NCBI GenBank assembly: GCA_033675265.1
Contig: JAUJYZ010000746.1
Coordinates: 62,001-126,000 of the forward strand
Direction of reading: 5' to 3'
DNA from: Actinostola sp. cb2023
Lineage: Eukaryota; Cnidaria; Anthozoa; Actiniaria; Actinostolidae
DNA length: 64,000 nucleotides
The notes beneath the pieces were generated by a model. It saw only the letters and a list, made by a program, of their open reading frames with translations, was not told where the DNA came from and did no database searches. Position numbers and translations under genes: made by a program. Shown here in pieces: positions 34,470 to 43,269 of the stretch (positions are counted from its first letter, which is position 1; the number at the start of each line of letters is the position of its first letter).

Positions 34470-35246
34470 ATGGTTCTGGTTCATGAAAACACATTCGAAC
34501 GATTACAGCAACGCCAAAATGTCAACACCGCACCCCTTACCTCTCGCCTGAATGGTTTAGATCATGAAATAGAAGATGTTCTGAAAAATGATAGGCTTTC
34601 GGATGATGAAAAAGTGCGAGAGTACAGTCAAACACTACAAAATTACCTAACCTATTACAACCAGAGAAAAAGTCAACCTTTTAAGGTGAAAATTGAACCA
34701 CCGATCATTGAAAAGAAACAAGAAGAAGCGAAAGAAGAAGAAACAGAAACACCACAGGAAGCCCAAGAACAACAACAAGAGGTTACACTGGAGCGAGATA
34801 TCATTCGCGCTTTACCAAAAACCCTTAAAGATCGCGGCAAGTTGTTGATGGAGAAAATCAAGGAGAATCATGAAATCATGAAATGGGACGATCGTGGAGA
34901 GTTGATCTTTGAAGGGAAACACCTCAAAGGGTCGCATATTTCTGATCTGATCGGGGATTCTTTGAGAATGCGCAAGGGTGTAGAGCCTGTAGGATGGGAG
35001 ATGTTCACCAAAGGTCTTGCTAAAATGAATACACCTGAACATCTGGTGAGAAACACACAAAGAAGAAACGCGCTGAGGAAGTTCAAGTCTGGTGTTCGAC
35101 CATCAACCTCTAAGGATAAAGGAGAAGAAGCTAATGATTGGTTTCCAACCCCCACCCTATTACCCAAAGTGCCTGGACCCGTAAAGGGAAGAACGAAGAA
35201 CCCTAAGAAACAGATCCGTCAGCGTTGGCTAACGTTTCCTACTTAA
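34470..35246 (+). CDS. Polinton A hypothetical virion-type protein
   Basis: A 258-residue charged protein: a helical N-terminus, a glutamate/glutamine-rich linker (about residues 75-105) and a middle domain (ERDIIRALPKTLKDRGKLL, GELIFEGKHLKGSHISDLI). The middle domain is of the kind seen in Polinton proteins encoded between ATPase and protease (PC/PW type), followed by a basic tail (PVKGRTKNPKKQIRQRW). The likely original start is the ATG at 34451, in another frame because of an 8-A run (34462-34469). Function is not established. Confidence 0.6.
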   Translation: MVLVHENTFERLQQRQNVNTAPLTSRLNGLDHEIEDVLKNDRLSDDEKVREYSQTLQNYLTYYNQRKSQPFKVKIEPPIIEKKQEEAKEEETETPQEAQEQQQEVTLERDIIRALPKTLKDRGKLLMEKIKENHEIMKWDDRGELIFEGKHLKGSHISDLIGDSLRMRKGVEPVGWEMFTKGLAKMNTPEHLVRNTQRRNALRKFKSGVRPSTSKDKGEEANDWFPTPTLLPKVPGPVKGRTKNPKKQIRQRWLTFPT

Positions 35247-35275
35247 CTATTGTAATTGTTATTTTAGATATGTAT

Positions 35276-35325
35276 CAGTGATGATCAAATAAACCAGACT
35301 TTGAAGTTTTAAAAGTGTTGTTTAT
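35276..35325. terminator. Bidirectional polyadenylation region between convergent genes
   Basis: AAATAAACC (35288) serves the plus-strand gene ending at 35246. The complement of TGTTTATTGTG near 35316 gives AATAAA for the minus-strand protease ending at 35309. Only about 60 bp separate the two stop codons. Confidence 0.55.
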
Positions 35326-35833
35326 TGTGTTTTGACGTTTCATGGGTTACACTTTTTATAGGAAGAAACAAATATCCAAAATGTCTTACAATAAAATGAT
35401 ATACAAAGTGATCGTTTTTATTAGAATTCCTAGTAAAATAACGACTTACAATGGTTTTCAAGCTAATGTTTCTACAACGATTGATTATAAAATACAAACA
35501 GTAGTGACCACACACATTAGAGGTCAGGGATTGAAGTCCCTGTGAATTATAAGTCCACTGTTTAGAATTGTTTTCGATAAACTGTTTAAAATTGAGGGAA
35601 TAATCTTCAGGTTTGTGACCGTAGGAATCAAAGAATTCCCCATGTTGTTCTTCGGTAAAGTAAAACGCACACCAATGAGATCCAGGTCGATCGTGAGGGT
35701 CCACGTTGGCTACAAACGCAGCTGGGTAGTGTTCGATGTTAGAAGGTAATCGGTCAGATGCAAAGACGCCTTGAAAGGTATTTCTTGTGTAGGAAAGATG
35801 ATCCAATACCACAGCAATCTGTTTGGTGTTCAT
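35309..35833 (-). CDS. Polinton A adenain-like maturation cysteine protease
   Basis: Ulp1/adenain-type protease (174 residues) that in adenoviruses and Polintons cleaves capsid precursors. Catalytic His in RPGSHWCAFYF (about residue 53), an acidic residue in EFFDSYG (about 69), and Cys in NVCGHYCLYF (about 108) match the H-(D/E)-C order. It is open from MNTKQIAV to the stop, one of few undamaged genes here. It starts 11 nt after the capsid gene stop, so it probably shares the capsid transcript. Confidence 0.85.
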   Translation of the reverse strand: MNTKQIAVVLDHLSYTRNTFQGVFASDRLPSNIEHYPAAFVANVDPHDRPGSHWCAFYFTEEQHGEFFDSYGHKPEDYSLNFKQFIENNSKQWTYNSQGLQSLTSNVCGHYCLYFIINRCRNISLKTIVSRYFTRNSNKNDHFVYHFIVRHFGYLFLPIKSVTHETSKHNKQHF

Positions 35834-35844
35834 GGCTGCGCTCT

Positions 35845-36840
35845 TTAACTCGCCCAGTTGAAGGTCACGTTTCTGTTATGATCAATCTCGATCAGAGAGT
35901 CAAACTCGGCAAAGAGGATCGCGTTGACTGTCACCGTCAGAGGTTCGGCAAACTGAATGACAAGGCGGAGATTTCCCTGTTTTATAAGAGAAACATGAGG
36001 TCCAGCCGAGAGGTCTGGGGTCAAGTCAAAGGCGTAGAGGGTGTAGCCCTGTGGATAATCGCGACGTTCAATTTGAAGTCCTTTGTCGTGGAACAGATTA
36101 CCAGTACCCAGAAACAAACTCATGTAATCTTTGAGGTATTGCGACTGTTCAAAGTTCAGTTGCATGGCTTTCATGGGGCTGGATTCTCCGTTGATGTAGA
36201 CTCCAACTTGTGTGGCGTTGAAATGTTGAAAGTTGAATGGATTTCTTTTGTAAGAACCATTGGACGCTGTGTTTTCCACCAGGCCGAGAATGATGCGTTT
36301 CGGAATTTGACCCAAAAACACATCATCTGGAGTGGAGGTCATTTGACCACTCGAGATGGACATGGCTTTGCATTCTACTCTGGTGATGGGATAGAGGGCT
36401 GGGGTTTGGCGATACCCAAAAAGGTATCGTTGAAGATGTTCACCTTTCTCACGTTAAAACTTGATTGTAGTCAACTCCATCGGTAGGGGACATGAGGCAA
36501 AAGGTATTCTTGCTTCGATTCATTCTGATGCGGATAGTCACTCCGTTGAGAATCAAACGGTCTTGACAGAAGATATCCTGATGAATGGGTCCAGTGAGCT
36601 CAATGGTCGAGCTATTTCTACAAAACGTGTAGCGTGTATGCAAGCCTAAATTCCGATCCCTGAGGTCAGCTCCCGGGTTGGCCTGATCCATTTTCCCTGG
36701 TGTATCTTTGTAAAACAATTCGGCTTGAAGCTGGGAGGTTTTAGCATCCGTTCCATAACTCAATAGAGTGGTTGGTGTACATAGCACGATAGGGGTTCGT
36801 GTTGGTTGAGGATGAAATCAGTTTATCATTCATGGTAACA
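35845..36840 (-). pseudogene. Polinton A major capsid protein (N-terminal deletion, frameshifted)
   Basis: Hexon-like double jelly-roll capsid protein homologous to 1298-2684. Pieces: FSQVDVTMNDKLISSSTNT near 36840-36790, then 36787-36449 (DRLILNGVTIRI) and 36363-35845 (YTLYAFDLTPDLS, ending in EFDSLIEIDHNRN, the usual family end). About 70-80 N-terminal residues are absent: the pX-like gene abuts the SQVDV block directly. Frame changes lie near 36788 and 36363-36449. It is not functional. Confidence 0.8.
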
Positions 36841-36849
36841 TCAACTTGA

Positions 36850-37218
36850 CTAAACACGTTTTGCTGGCGCTTTCCTTTTTATAGGCTTTCGACCCCCACC
36901 TTTTTGAGCTCGCGAAGCATTCTGGGAAGTCGATGAGCCAATGGCTTTCTTGCCTCTTTTCACTAGCGAATCACCAATAGTTTCTCCATTTAATACATCT
37001 TGAGCCACACCAATGCTTTGTTTGAGTGCGTGTTGACGTGCGGTTTTCAATCCAGAACTTATATGAGGAACAGCCCATCGATAAAGTCCTTTGAGGAAAG
37101 ATCCCAGCCCGTAACCATGTTGAACCCTTCCTCCGCGAAAGGCAGGCAGGTGGCCTCCTTTTTGTTGGACTTGCTGAAGATAATAGTTTTTAAAATATTC
37201 AGGTTTTGACTCTCGCAT
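36850..37218 (-). CDS. Polinton A pX-like basic virion protein (possibly C-truncated)
   Basis: 122 residues with RGGRVQHGYGLGSFLKGLYR, homologous to the Polinton B proteins at 2674-3144 and 5011-5481, and a basic C-terminus (KGGGRKPIKRKAPAKRV). It is shorter than the B homologue, and the deletion that removed the capsid N-terminus may also have removed its tail. It starts 5 nt after the penton stop. Confidence 0.7.
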   Translation of the reverse strand: MRESKPEYFKNYYLQQVQQKGGHLPAFRGGRVQHGYGLGSFLKGLYRWAVPHISSGLKTARQHALKQSIGVAQDVLNGETIGDSLVKRGKKAIGSSTSQNASRAQKGGGRKPIKRKAPAKRV

Positions 37219-37223
37219 CTTGT

Positions 37224-37975
37224 TTAATGAAAGTATGGTGAAGCTCTCCTGAGGTGTAGTGTCACCAACAAACGTCCAGTCTCAAATGGTACGATCTCCA
37301 CAGAGTCTCGCCTTATATTTACTTCGATACTCTCAAATTCTTTCCTGCTAACCGGTAAGTATTGTGGGCTCATAAAGGTCTTGCTGACGCGTTGACCATC
37401 TTCACCTTCTAAAGGTACAATTCTCAACAGAGGGACCTGAGCGTTCCCCACCCACTGTGACTCTACAATATCACAGTAGACATAAAGGTTGTGAAAACCA
37501 TGGTCTAGATCAACTTCTCGTTCAGCCGTTGTGGTTTTACTATAAAGAGTTCCGTTCCCAAATCCCAATAGGATTCCTACATCAGAAAAGAAAGCTTCCA
37601 CGTTGTTTTGCAAGTGAACGGTTATTTTTCGACTCAGTTTTTCGAAGGAAAACCAGGCCTCATTCTTGTAGATCGATTTTTGGATCAAATCATTCATTGT
37701 TACAATGATACTTTCAATGGAGGGATAGTGACCGGGAGGGAGGGAGTAACCTTCGACGGCCACACCTTTTTTAATGTAAAAGCGATTCCATTTCGATGCG
37801 GTATGTACATTGTTCCAGGTGTGGGGTACTGAATTTCCATTATCGCGACTTCCCATTCATCTACAAGTTTGATGGATTGAGGGAGTTGAACTCTGTATTC
37901 TGCTAGAGTGTTACCAGGAAACACATCCATAGAACTGTTAGAGGGAAGCCAGAGATAAAACTGTGTTTTCTCCAT
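37224..37975 (-). pseudogene. Polinton A penton (minor capsid) protein, one frameshift
   Basis: The N-terminal part (37975-37840) begins MEKTQFYLWLPSNSSMDVFP. The rest (37856-37224) is in another frame and includes HNLYVYCDIVESQWVG and PLLRIVPLEGEDGQ, and ends ASPYFH. The single shift lies near 37840-37856. A TATA-like TTTATAAATAG lies upstream on this strand (38018-38028). This intact-length homologue shows how much the B copies lost to the MITE. Confidence 0.8.
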
Positions 37976-38088
37976 GACGTTCAGAGAGAAATGAGGGTTT
38001 AATCCCCACCACCCGACTATTTATAAACTAAGAACACTCTCAATATTTTTGAAACAAAAGCCTTTATTCACTCAATCACAAAATAGTA

Positions 38089-39198
38089 TTACAATGCTTT
38101 CATGTCACGTGCTGGGACCCACGAATTAAACTTATCGGGGTACCCTTTCCATTTGACCATATATTCTAGTTTTCCTTTCCGGTTTCTTTTCTTAACAATA
38201 GATTCAATTTGATAAACATCATCCTCTTTTTCGACTTTCTGGATTTCTTGTTCATAAAACACACCTTCCAAAGGTTCACCTTGTTGATCTTTAAGGCGAT
38301 AGACGGGTGGTTTTCTTGGGAGTCGTTCGGTTATAATGAATATTTCGAGACTCCAGTTCGGGGTGTATCCCTTTTCAAATGTTTTTTTCACTTTGCTGAT
38401 TCTTACTTGATCACCAACACTGAATCTGAAGCAAACAGGTCTAGAGATAACTTTCCCATACAGCGTGTGCCATACTACATCTTCGTTGACTTTAGTGACT
38501 TGAGTGGGTTTCATTTTGATACTCCGATGATAACTATCGTTGTAGGATTTCAGAACGTCTGGTAAATCTTCTAAGTACCGCCAATAATTTTTAAAGGTAA
38601 AATATCTAAACAGTTTATTCTTTAGAGTCCTGTTAAACCTCTCTACGACTGACGCTTTTGTTTCGCTGTTTGTAGTAAAGAAATGAACATGTTTTTCTTT
38701 TAAATATTTCTGAAATGTGCGATTCAAGAATTCAAGTCCTTTGTCGGTTTGCAACTTGGATGGTATTCTTCCCGTTTTGAAGATTTTCATAAAAGCGTCA
38801 GTGATCTCCTGTCCAGTCTTGGTTTTTAATGGAATAGCCCAGGCAAATTTAGAAATTACATCGATCACCGTCAACAAGTAATGATACTTATCATTATATT
38901 TACTCAGGGAACTCAAGTCTACAAGATCGGCTTGAAACTGATCATCTTTTCCTCCCACAATGACTTTGTTTCTGGTAAACTGTCTACGGGCGGGTTTGTG
39001 GACTGTGTACGTTTCTTGTTTTTCCAACCAGTCTTTTACTTGTTTACGTGTGATCTTCTTGTGTCCTTGTTCTCTTGCAACACGGAAAACACCCTCGGGT
39101 CCCGAAAAACTTCCTGCGCTTTGGAGGTTGTAGTAGATGTCGTTCAGAATCTTTTCCATCACAGAATTCTGAATTTTGAACAATGATTTGTCCACCAC
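38089..39198 (-). CDS. Polinton A integrase with C-terminal chromodomain
   Basis: A full-length 369-residue rve-type integrase that would insert the element. Catalytic D in QADLVDLSSL (about residue 91), D in QTDKGLEFL (about 150) and E in SVVERFNRTLK (about 187). An SH3-like segment (VGDQVRISKVKKTFEKGYTP) and a chromodomain (VYQIESIVKKRNRKGK, MVKWKGYPDKFNSWVP, residues about 320-366) follow. The most likely start is the ATG of MEKILNDIYY (residue 14); the track start is a GTG. A poly(A) signal (complement of CTTTATTC, near 38060) follows. It is one of the best preserved genes in the window and may once have bound methylated histone tails. Confidence 0.9.
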   Translation of the reverse strand: MVDKSLFKIQNSVMEKILNDIYYNLQSAGSFSGPEGVFRVAREQGHKKITRKQVKDWLEKQETYTVHKPARRQFTRNKVIVGGKDDQFQADLVDLSSLSKYNDKYHYLLTVIDVISKFAWAIPLKTKTGQEITDAFMKIFKTGRIPSKLQTDKGLEFLNRTFQKYLKEKHVHFFTTNSETKASVVERFNRTLKNKLFRYFTFKNYWRYLEDLPDVLKSYNDSYHRSIKMKPTQVTKVNEDVVWHTLYGKVISRPVCFRFSVGDQVRISKVKKTFEKGYTPNWSLEIFIITERLPRKPPVYRLKDQQGEPLEGVFYEQEIQKVEKEDDVYQIESIVKKRNRKGKLEYMVKWKGYPDKFNSWVPARDMKAL

Positions 39199-39330
39199 AA
39201 CACGCCAAAATGCAGCGAGTACGATTCAACAAACGTTCTAGTCTGAGTTGTAACGAGGGTGGAAAGCAACCCATGTTCATCGTTCGAAGATAAGAAACAA
39301 ATGAAGTTCGACTCGCTGGGATGTTTGCTA

Positions 39331-39618
39331 TTATGCACTGAGAAATTGCAACAACTCGCCCCATTCCTTTTCGGTCAATTGTAATTCTTTAACCAGGCGA
39401 AGAAACGTCAACTGCCTACCGACATTAGCATTCATTTGACCATGTGTATAAATTAATATCAAATCGTTAACCCGTTGATTTGAGAGGGATCGAAATCGAG
39501 TGACTATTTGAGCCCAAACTATTGGAAAACTCATTCGACTTGCAACGATTAAAAGGCAGTGATAATAGATTCGTGAGTGAAAAGAACCCATGTTGACAGA
39601 AGGAAGGTGAATCACCAA
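39331..39618 (-). CDS. Small hypothetical protein at the integrase end of Polinton A
   Basis: 95 codons; with the in-frame ATG of MGSFHSRIYY, about 86 residues. I do not recognise it. A leucine-rich C-terminus (LTFLRLVKELQLTEKEWGEL) could form a helix. Position suggests a Polinton accessory gene, but it could be a chance frame. Confidence 0.3.
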   Translation of the reverse strand: MVIHLPSVNMGSFHSRIYYHCLLIVASRMSFPIVWAQIVTRFRSLSNQRVNDLILIYTHGQMNANVGRQLTFLRLVKELQLTEKEWGELLQFLSA

Positions 39619-41030
39619 CTGAGAGAAACATTTATGAACACAGAGTTTTTATAAACCACCACAAAAAAGTCTCTTTTCTGCCCTCTCAAGGAACGCCTGG
39701 AAGTTTGAATCTGAGTTTGACTTTTCGCTTTTGGACTTTTGCATTTTCGCTTTTGCCATTTCACTTCAGTAAGTTTGACATTTCGACTTTTGCTTTTCGC
39801 TTGTGTCATTTGACATTTTCACTTTTGGTGAGCCTTCTCGGCCACCGTACTATACGTACTTTACCTTCAAAGAGGTATTTCAAAAGTAGACTCCAGTATG
39901 TAGCACGGAGTACAAAAAGATACTTAAGACAAGTTAAAGGAAAGCGAATCAAAATTGAAGAAAATATTTCTGAAATACACAACATGAAAGTCGAATTTGA
40001 AAAGCTACGGCTTCAACCGCCATACAAGAAAAAACACACCGTCTAGATGTCCGCCGGACAGGGTTTTGAAAATACTAGATGTCCGGAAGTCGATGTTTAT
40101 GTATTACGTTAACCGATTCAAACTATCCTAGCTTTGTCAGGGCTTCGATCGAATACCTTGTGACAAGCCGGCCATGGATTTGATCGGGGGATTTGAATTT
40201 CGAATTGGTGCTGTCCTTCGATGACCTTCAGTGAATCAACACAACGCGGCCTTAGAAATTTGACATCGCGAACTGCCAGACAGGGTTTTGAAAATATTAC
40301 ATGTCCGACAGTCGATATTTATGTAATCCTAGCTTTGTTTGGGCTGCGAAATACCTTGACAAGCCGGTCATGGATTTGAATTTCGAAAATTACTCGGATC
40401 TCGGTACGGCCCTTATCAAATCAACACAACCCTGCACTTTGAATCGACTGAGGACACAAGCAGTCCTAAGAGCTTCTTCATAGCTTGACTTTGCTTTCAA
40501 AGTAACGTCGATTATATCGGCGTTCTTAAACTCTGAATTCCTTTACTTCTTCAGTCATCTGGCGTTATCCGCTGACGCAAATAATATTCGAGAGTGGTCC
40601 CCTGGTAAGCCAAATTCAAACTATCCCTCCCTGGTCAGTAGCAGTTGGATGCGTACTTTGAGATGCGCAGATGGGAAAAACATTGTTGAGTTTTGGCAGG
40701 CAACTCCTATTTCTCCTTAGGGCCAAGTCCCTCTCGGCCTTCGGCCTCGCTGGGACAGGGATCCCATCTCTCGGCCTTCGGCCTCTTTTCCGTTGGAGTT
40801 GCATGCGGAGGAGGCTACTGTTGACATATCCCCACTTATCGAAATGAGATTATGACGTCAGGCATAGCAACCGGAAACCCTGCTGTTTTGGGATCTTTTC
40901 TTGGCTGCGGCTCGTTACGAAATAGTCTCCTATGCACCCGTTCTTAGTTTCGGGATCCCTGTTTCAGTACTTTTGTAAGACGATCCCCGATCGCTGATTG
41001 GTCGATTGTATTTGACATGTTTGACGCCTG
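39619..41030. other. Non-coding stretch with an imperfect ~200-bp direct duplication
   Basis: The segment starting ACAGGGTTTTGAAAATACTA (40059) recurs in shortened form from 40277 to about 40435, sharing TCCTAGCTTTG and ACAAGCCGG blocks. TTTTGCTTTTCGC-type T-rich repeats are at 39718-39825, and two copies of CTCGGCCTTCGGCCTC (hairpin-forming) are at 40734 and 40772. The right end of Polinton A should lie near its start, but no terminal repeat was identified. The 113-codon frame at 39705-40046 has no recognised similarity. Confidence 0.45.
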
Positions 41031-41375
41031 TCATTGATTAGGTGTCTGCATGAAAGTGAGATTCGTAACGACCGCGACCAGAGGTTTTGATTTTCTTTCT
41101 CGCTGCATCGCAGCTCGCAGGAAGAGCTTAACAAAGCCTCTGGAATCAGGGTATCGGCTTTCTAACGCCAAGGACAAACTTAATGGACAATTCTTGTAGC
41201 TCGCTTGGAGGAATATTTTCAATATTCCTGTTCTCATCTTCACTTTTAGGAAATTCTTTAATATTTTCACGTTGTATAACGTCTTCTTTGTTGTATTTTC
41301 ATTCTCTTGTTCCTCGCTAAAGACTTTGACAAACCTGTCGCTTGCCATTTTGACTTCGGTTGCAACGCGCGTCAA
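41031..41375 (-). pseudogene. Crypton-like (KIAA1958/QRICH1-type) N-terminal fragment
   Basis: Begins MASDRFVKVFSEEQENENTTKKT...VKILKNFL. In a second frame it continues with NIENIPPSELQELSIKFVLG, a pattern typical of the N-terminal region of Crypton-derived proteins with a DUF3504/tyrosine-recombinase core. The frame changes near 41250, and no recombinase domain is present. It is an exon-sized remnant. Confidence 0.5.
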
Positions 41376-41399
41376 GTGGAGCGTGAAAACATAGGAAGT

Positions 41400-42500
41400 G
41401 ACGTCATCGATATCCTCACTAGTGAGGATATGGAAAATACGCCACTCGGGTCCCGGATGTAGTTTCGTATGAATTTTATGAGTGAGATATTTTCCAGTAA
41501 AACACTCGTGTCTATATAATAAATCTTAATTCCTCTCTCTGGGGTTTTTAAATATCAGGCTACTAGATACATTAGAGCAGTCTGACCTGTAGGATGATCA
41601 CTGTGTACATTTTCGTTTGCCTAAATATATTTCACAATATCTTCGCAAGGAAAAACCAAAACTCCCCCAAACTTTCCAGTTTAATTCATTAATAGTTATT
41701 TTTCAATATTATATCAAAATATATCGACCAGCTATAAATTATATAAGGAAAAATAAATAAAATGTGCTGGAAAAGTACAAAATTCCTAGTGTAACGCGTA
41801 ACGCTTAATTTGCATAACTAAAATAGGAACATATAATTTTGCCGTCCAAGAGAATGAAAGTTTACGATTTTATTATACTCAAGTATTGCGTAGGATACCA
41901 AGACACTTTTGACAAAATTTCATCCTTCTCTGTTTATTATTATAAGAGCAGGAGTACAAACTACAATTTTAGTCTTTGCATTTTTGGCATGTAACGCTGG
42001 ATATCAAACAGGACTTCTTATCATGTTGTATGAAATATTTTTTTTAATCACCTAAAGCGAGGAAAATAAAAAATATTTCCTATTTCGGAAACCAATTTGT
42101 TACGCATTTTTATCGGTTAAATTTAAGTATTACTCACCCGTTCTGAAGCCGATATATCAGCGTTGAGTGAGCGCATTGCCCTTGTTAGATGACCAAAACA
42201 AAGTTCATTCTATTCATCTTCCAATTCCGCTAGGTTTTACAGTCTTATATGAATTTAAAACGAAGAAATCTTACAAATACTGAATCGGAAACATATTTTC
42301 AGCCCAATCCCATGTTTATCCAAGCTTAGTGATCATATTTCAAACTCGATTCGGGCCAGAAATATTGCAAGGTCTTGCAACTCGCGCTCAAAATTTAGTC
42401 AAAACGTACAAGAAACGTCGAAGGAATGCTGTGTAACCTCTCCTTTAGTATCTGGGGGGCTTTTTATGAATATCCAGGGCTTAAACAATGAAAGCACGTG
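41400..42500. other. No gene recognised; AT-rich DNA
   Basis: About 1.1 kb without a convincing reading frame. The end contains a core promoter-like GTGGTATAAATAGCCCGG at 42499-42516. Confidence 0.5.
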
Positions 42501-42508
42501 GTATAAAT
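42500..42508 (+). promoter_or_regulatory. TATA box before the basic/DDE transposon gene
   Basis: GGTATAAATAG lies about 90 bp upstream of the ATG at 42595. The 379-bp duplication begins just after the TATA box, so the second copy lacks it. Confidence 0.5.
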
Positions 42509-43269
42509 AGCCCGGAGCGAAACAACTTGCGTTACACTATTTCACAACAACAACTTGTTTCTCAAGAGCGGTCAAGCGATTAAATTATGAGAATATGGAG
42601 AAATCCCCTTCAAATGCTGAAAAGATGAAGAGGTGGAGAGAACAAAAGGATAAGAAAAAGAAAGATGCAGATAAAAAATACTACGAGAAAAATCGCGAGC
42701 GTAAAATAGCTCAAGTTCGTGATAGCCGAGATCAGAGGACACGGCCGAACACAAGGAAAGCTGATGCCGTGTTACGTAAATCTCAGCAGAAAAAAAATCT
42801 GAAAGCTATTACTAAGAAACAAGAACAAGATGGCATAGTAGCAGAAGAAGAAAGAAGAGAAAAAATCAGAGAGCAAACCCGAGAAATAGCCCGGAGCGAA
42901 ACAACTTGCGTTACACTATTTCACAACAACAACTTGTTTCTCAAGAGCGGTCAAGCGATTAAATTATGAGAATATGGAGAAGAAATCCCCTTCAAATGCT
43001 GAAAAGATGAAGAGGTGGGGGAGAACAAAAGGATAAGAAAAAGAAAGATGCAGATAAAAAATACTACGAGAAAAATCGCGAGCGTAAAATAGCTCAAGTT
43101 CGTGATAGCCGAGATCAGAGGACACGGCCGAACACAAGGAAAGCTGATGCCGTGTTACGTAAATCTCAGCAGAAAAAAAATCTGAAAGCTATTACTAAGA
43201 AACAAGAACAAGATGGCATAGTAGCAGAAGAAGAAAGAAGAGAAAAAATCAGAGAGCAAACCCGAGAAA
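42508..43269 (+). repeat. Tandem duplication of a transposase-gene 5' end
   Basis: 42508-42886 is repeated at 42887-43269 with two small insertions (3 bp and 1 bp). It covers the 5' UTR and the first ~97 codons, so the start codon occurs twice (42595 and 42974) and the upstream copy no longer reads through. Confidence 0.88.

Noticed and set aside
39705..40046. 113-codon plus-strand frame
   Set aside because: No recognised similarity, T-rich repetitive start and no promoter or neighbours to support it.
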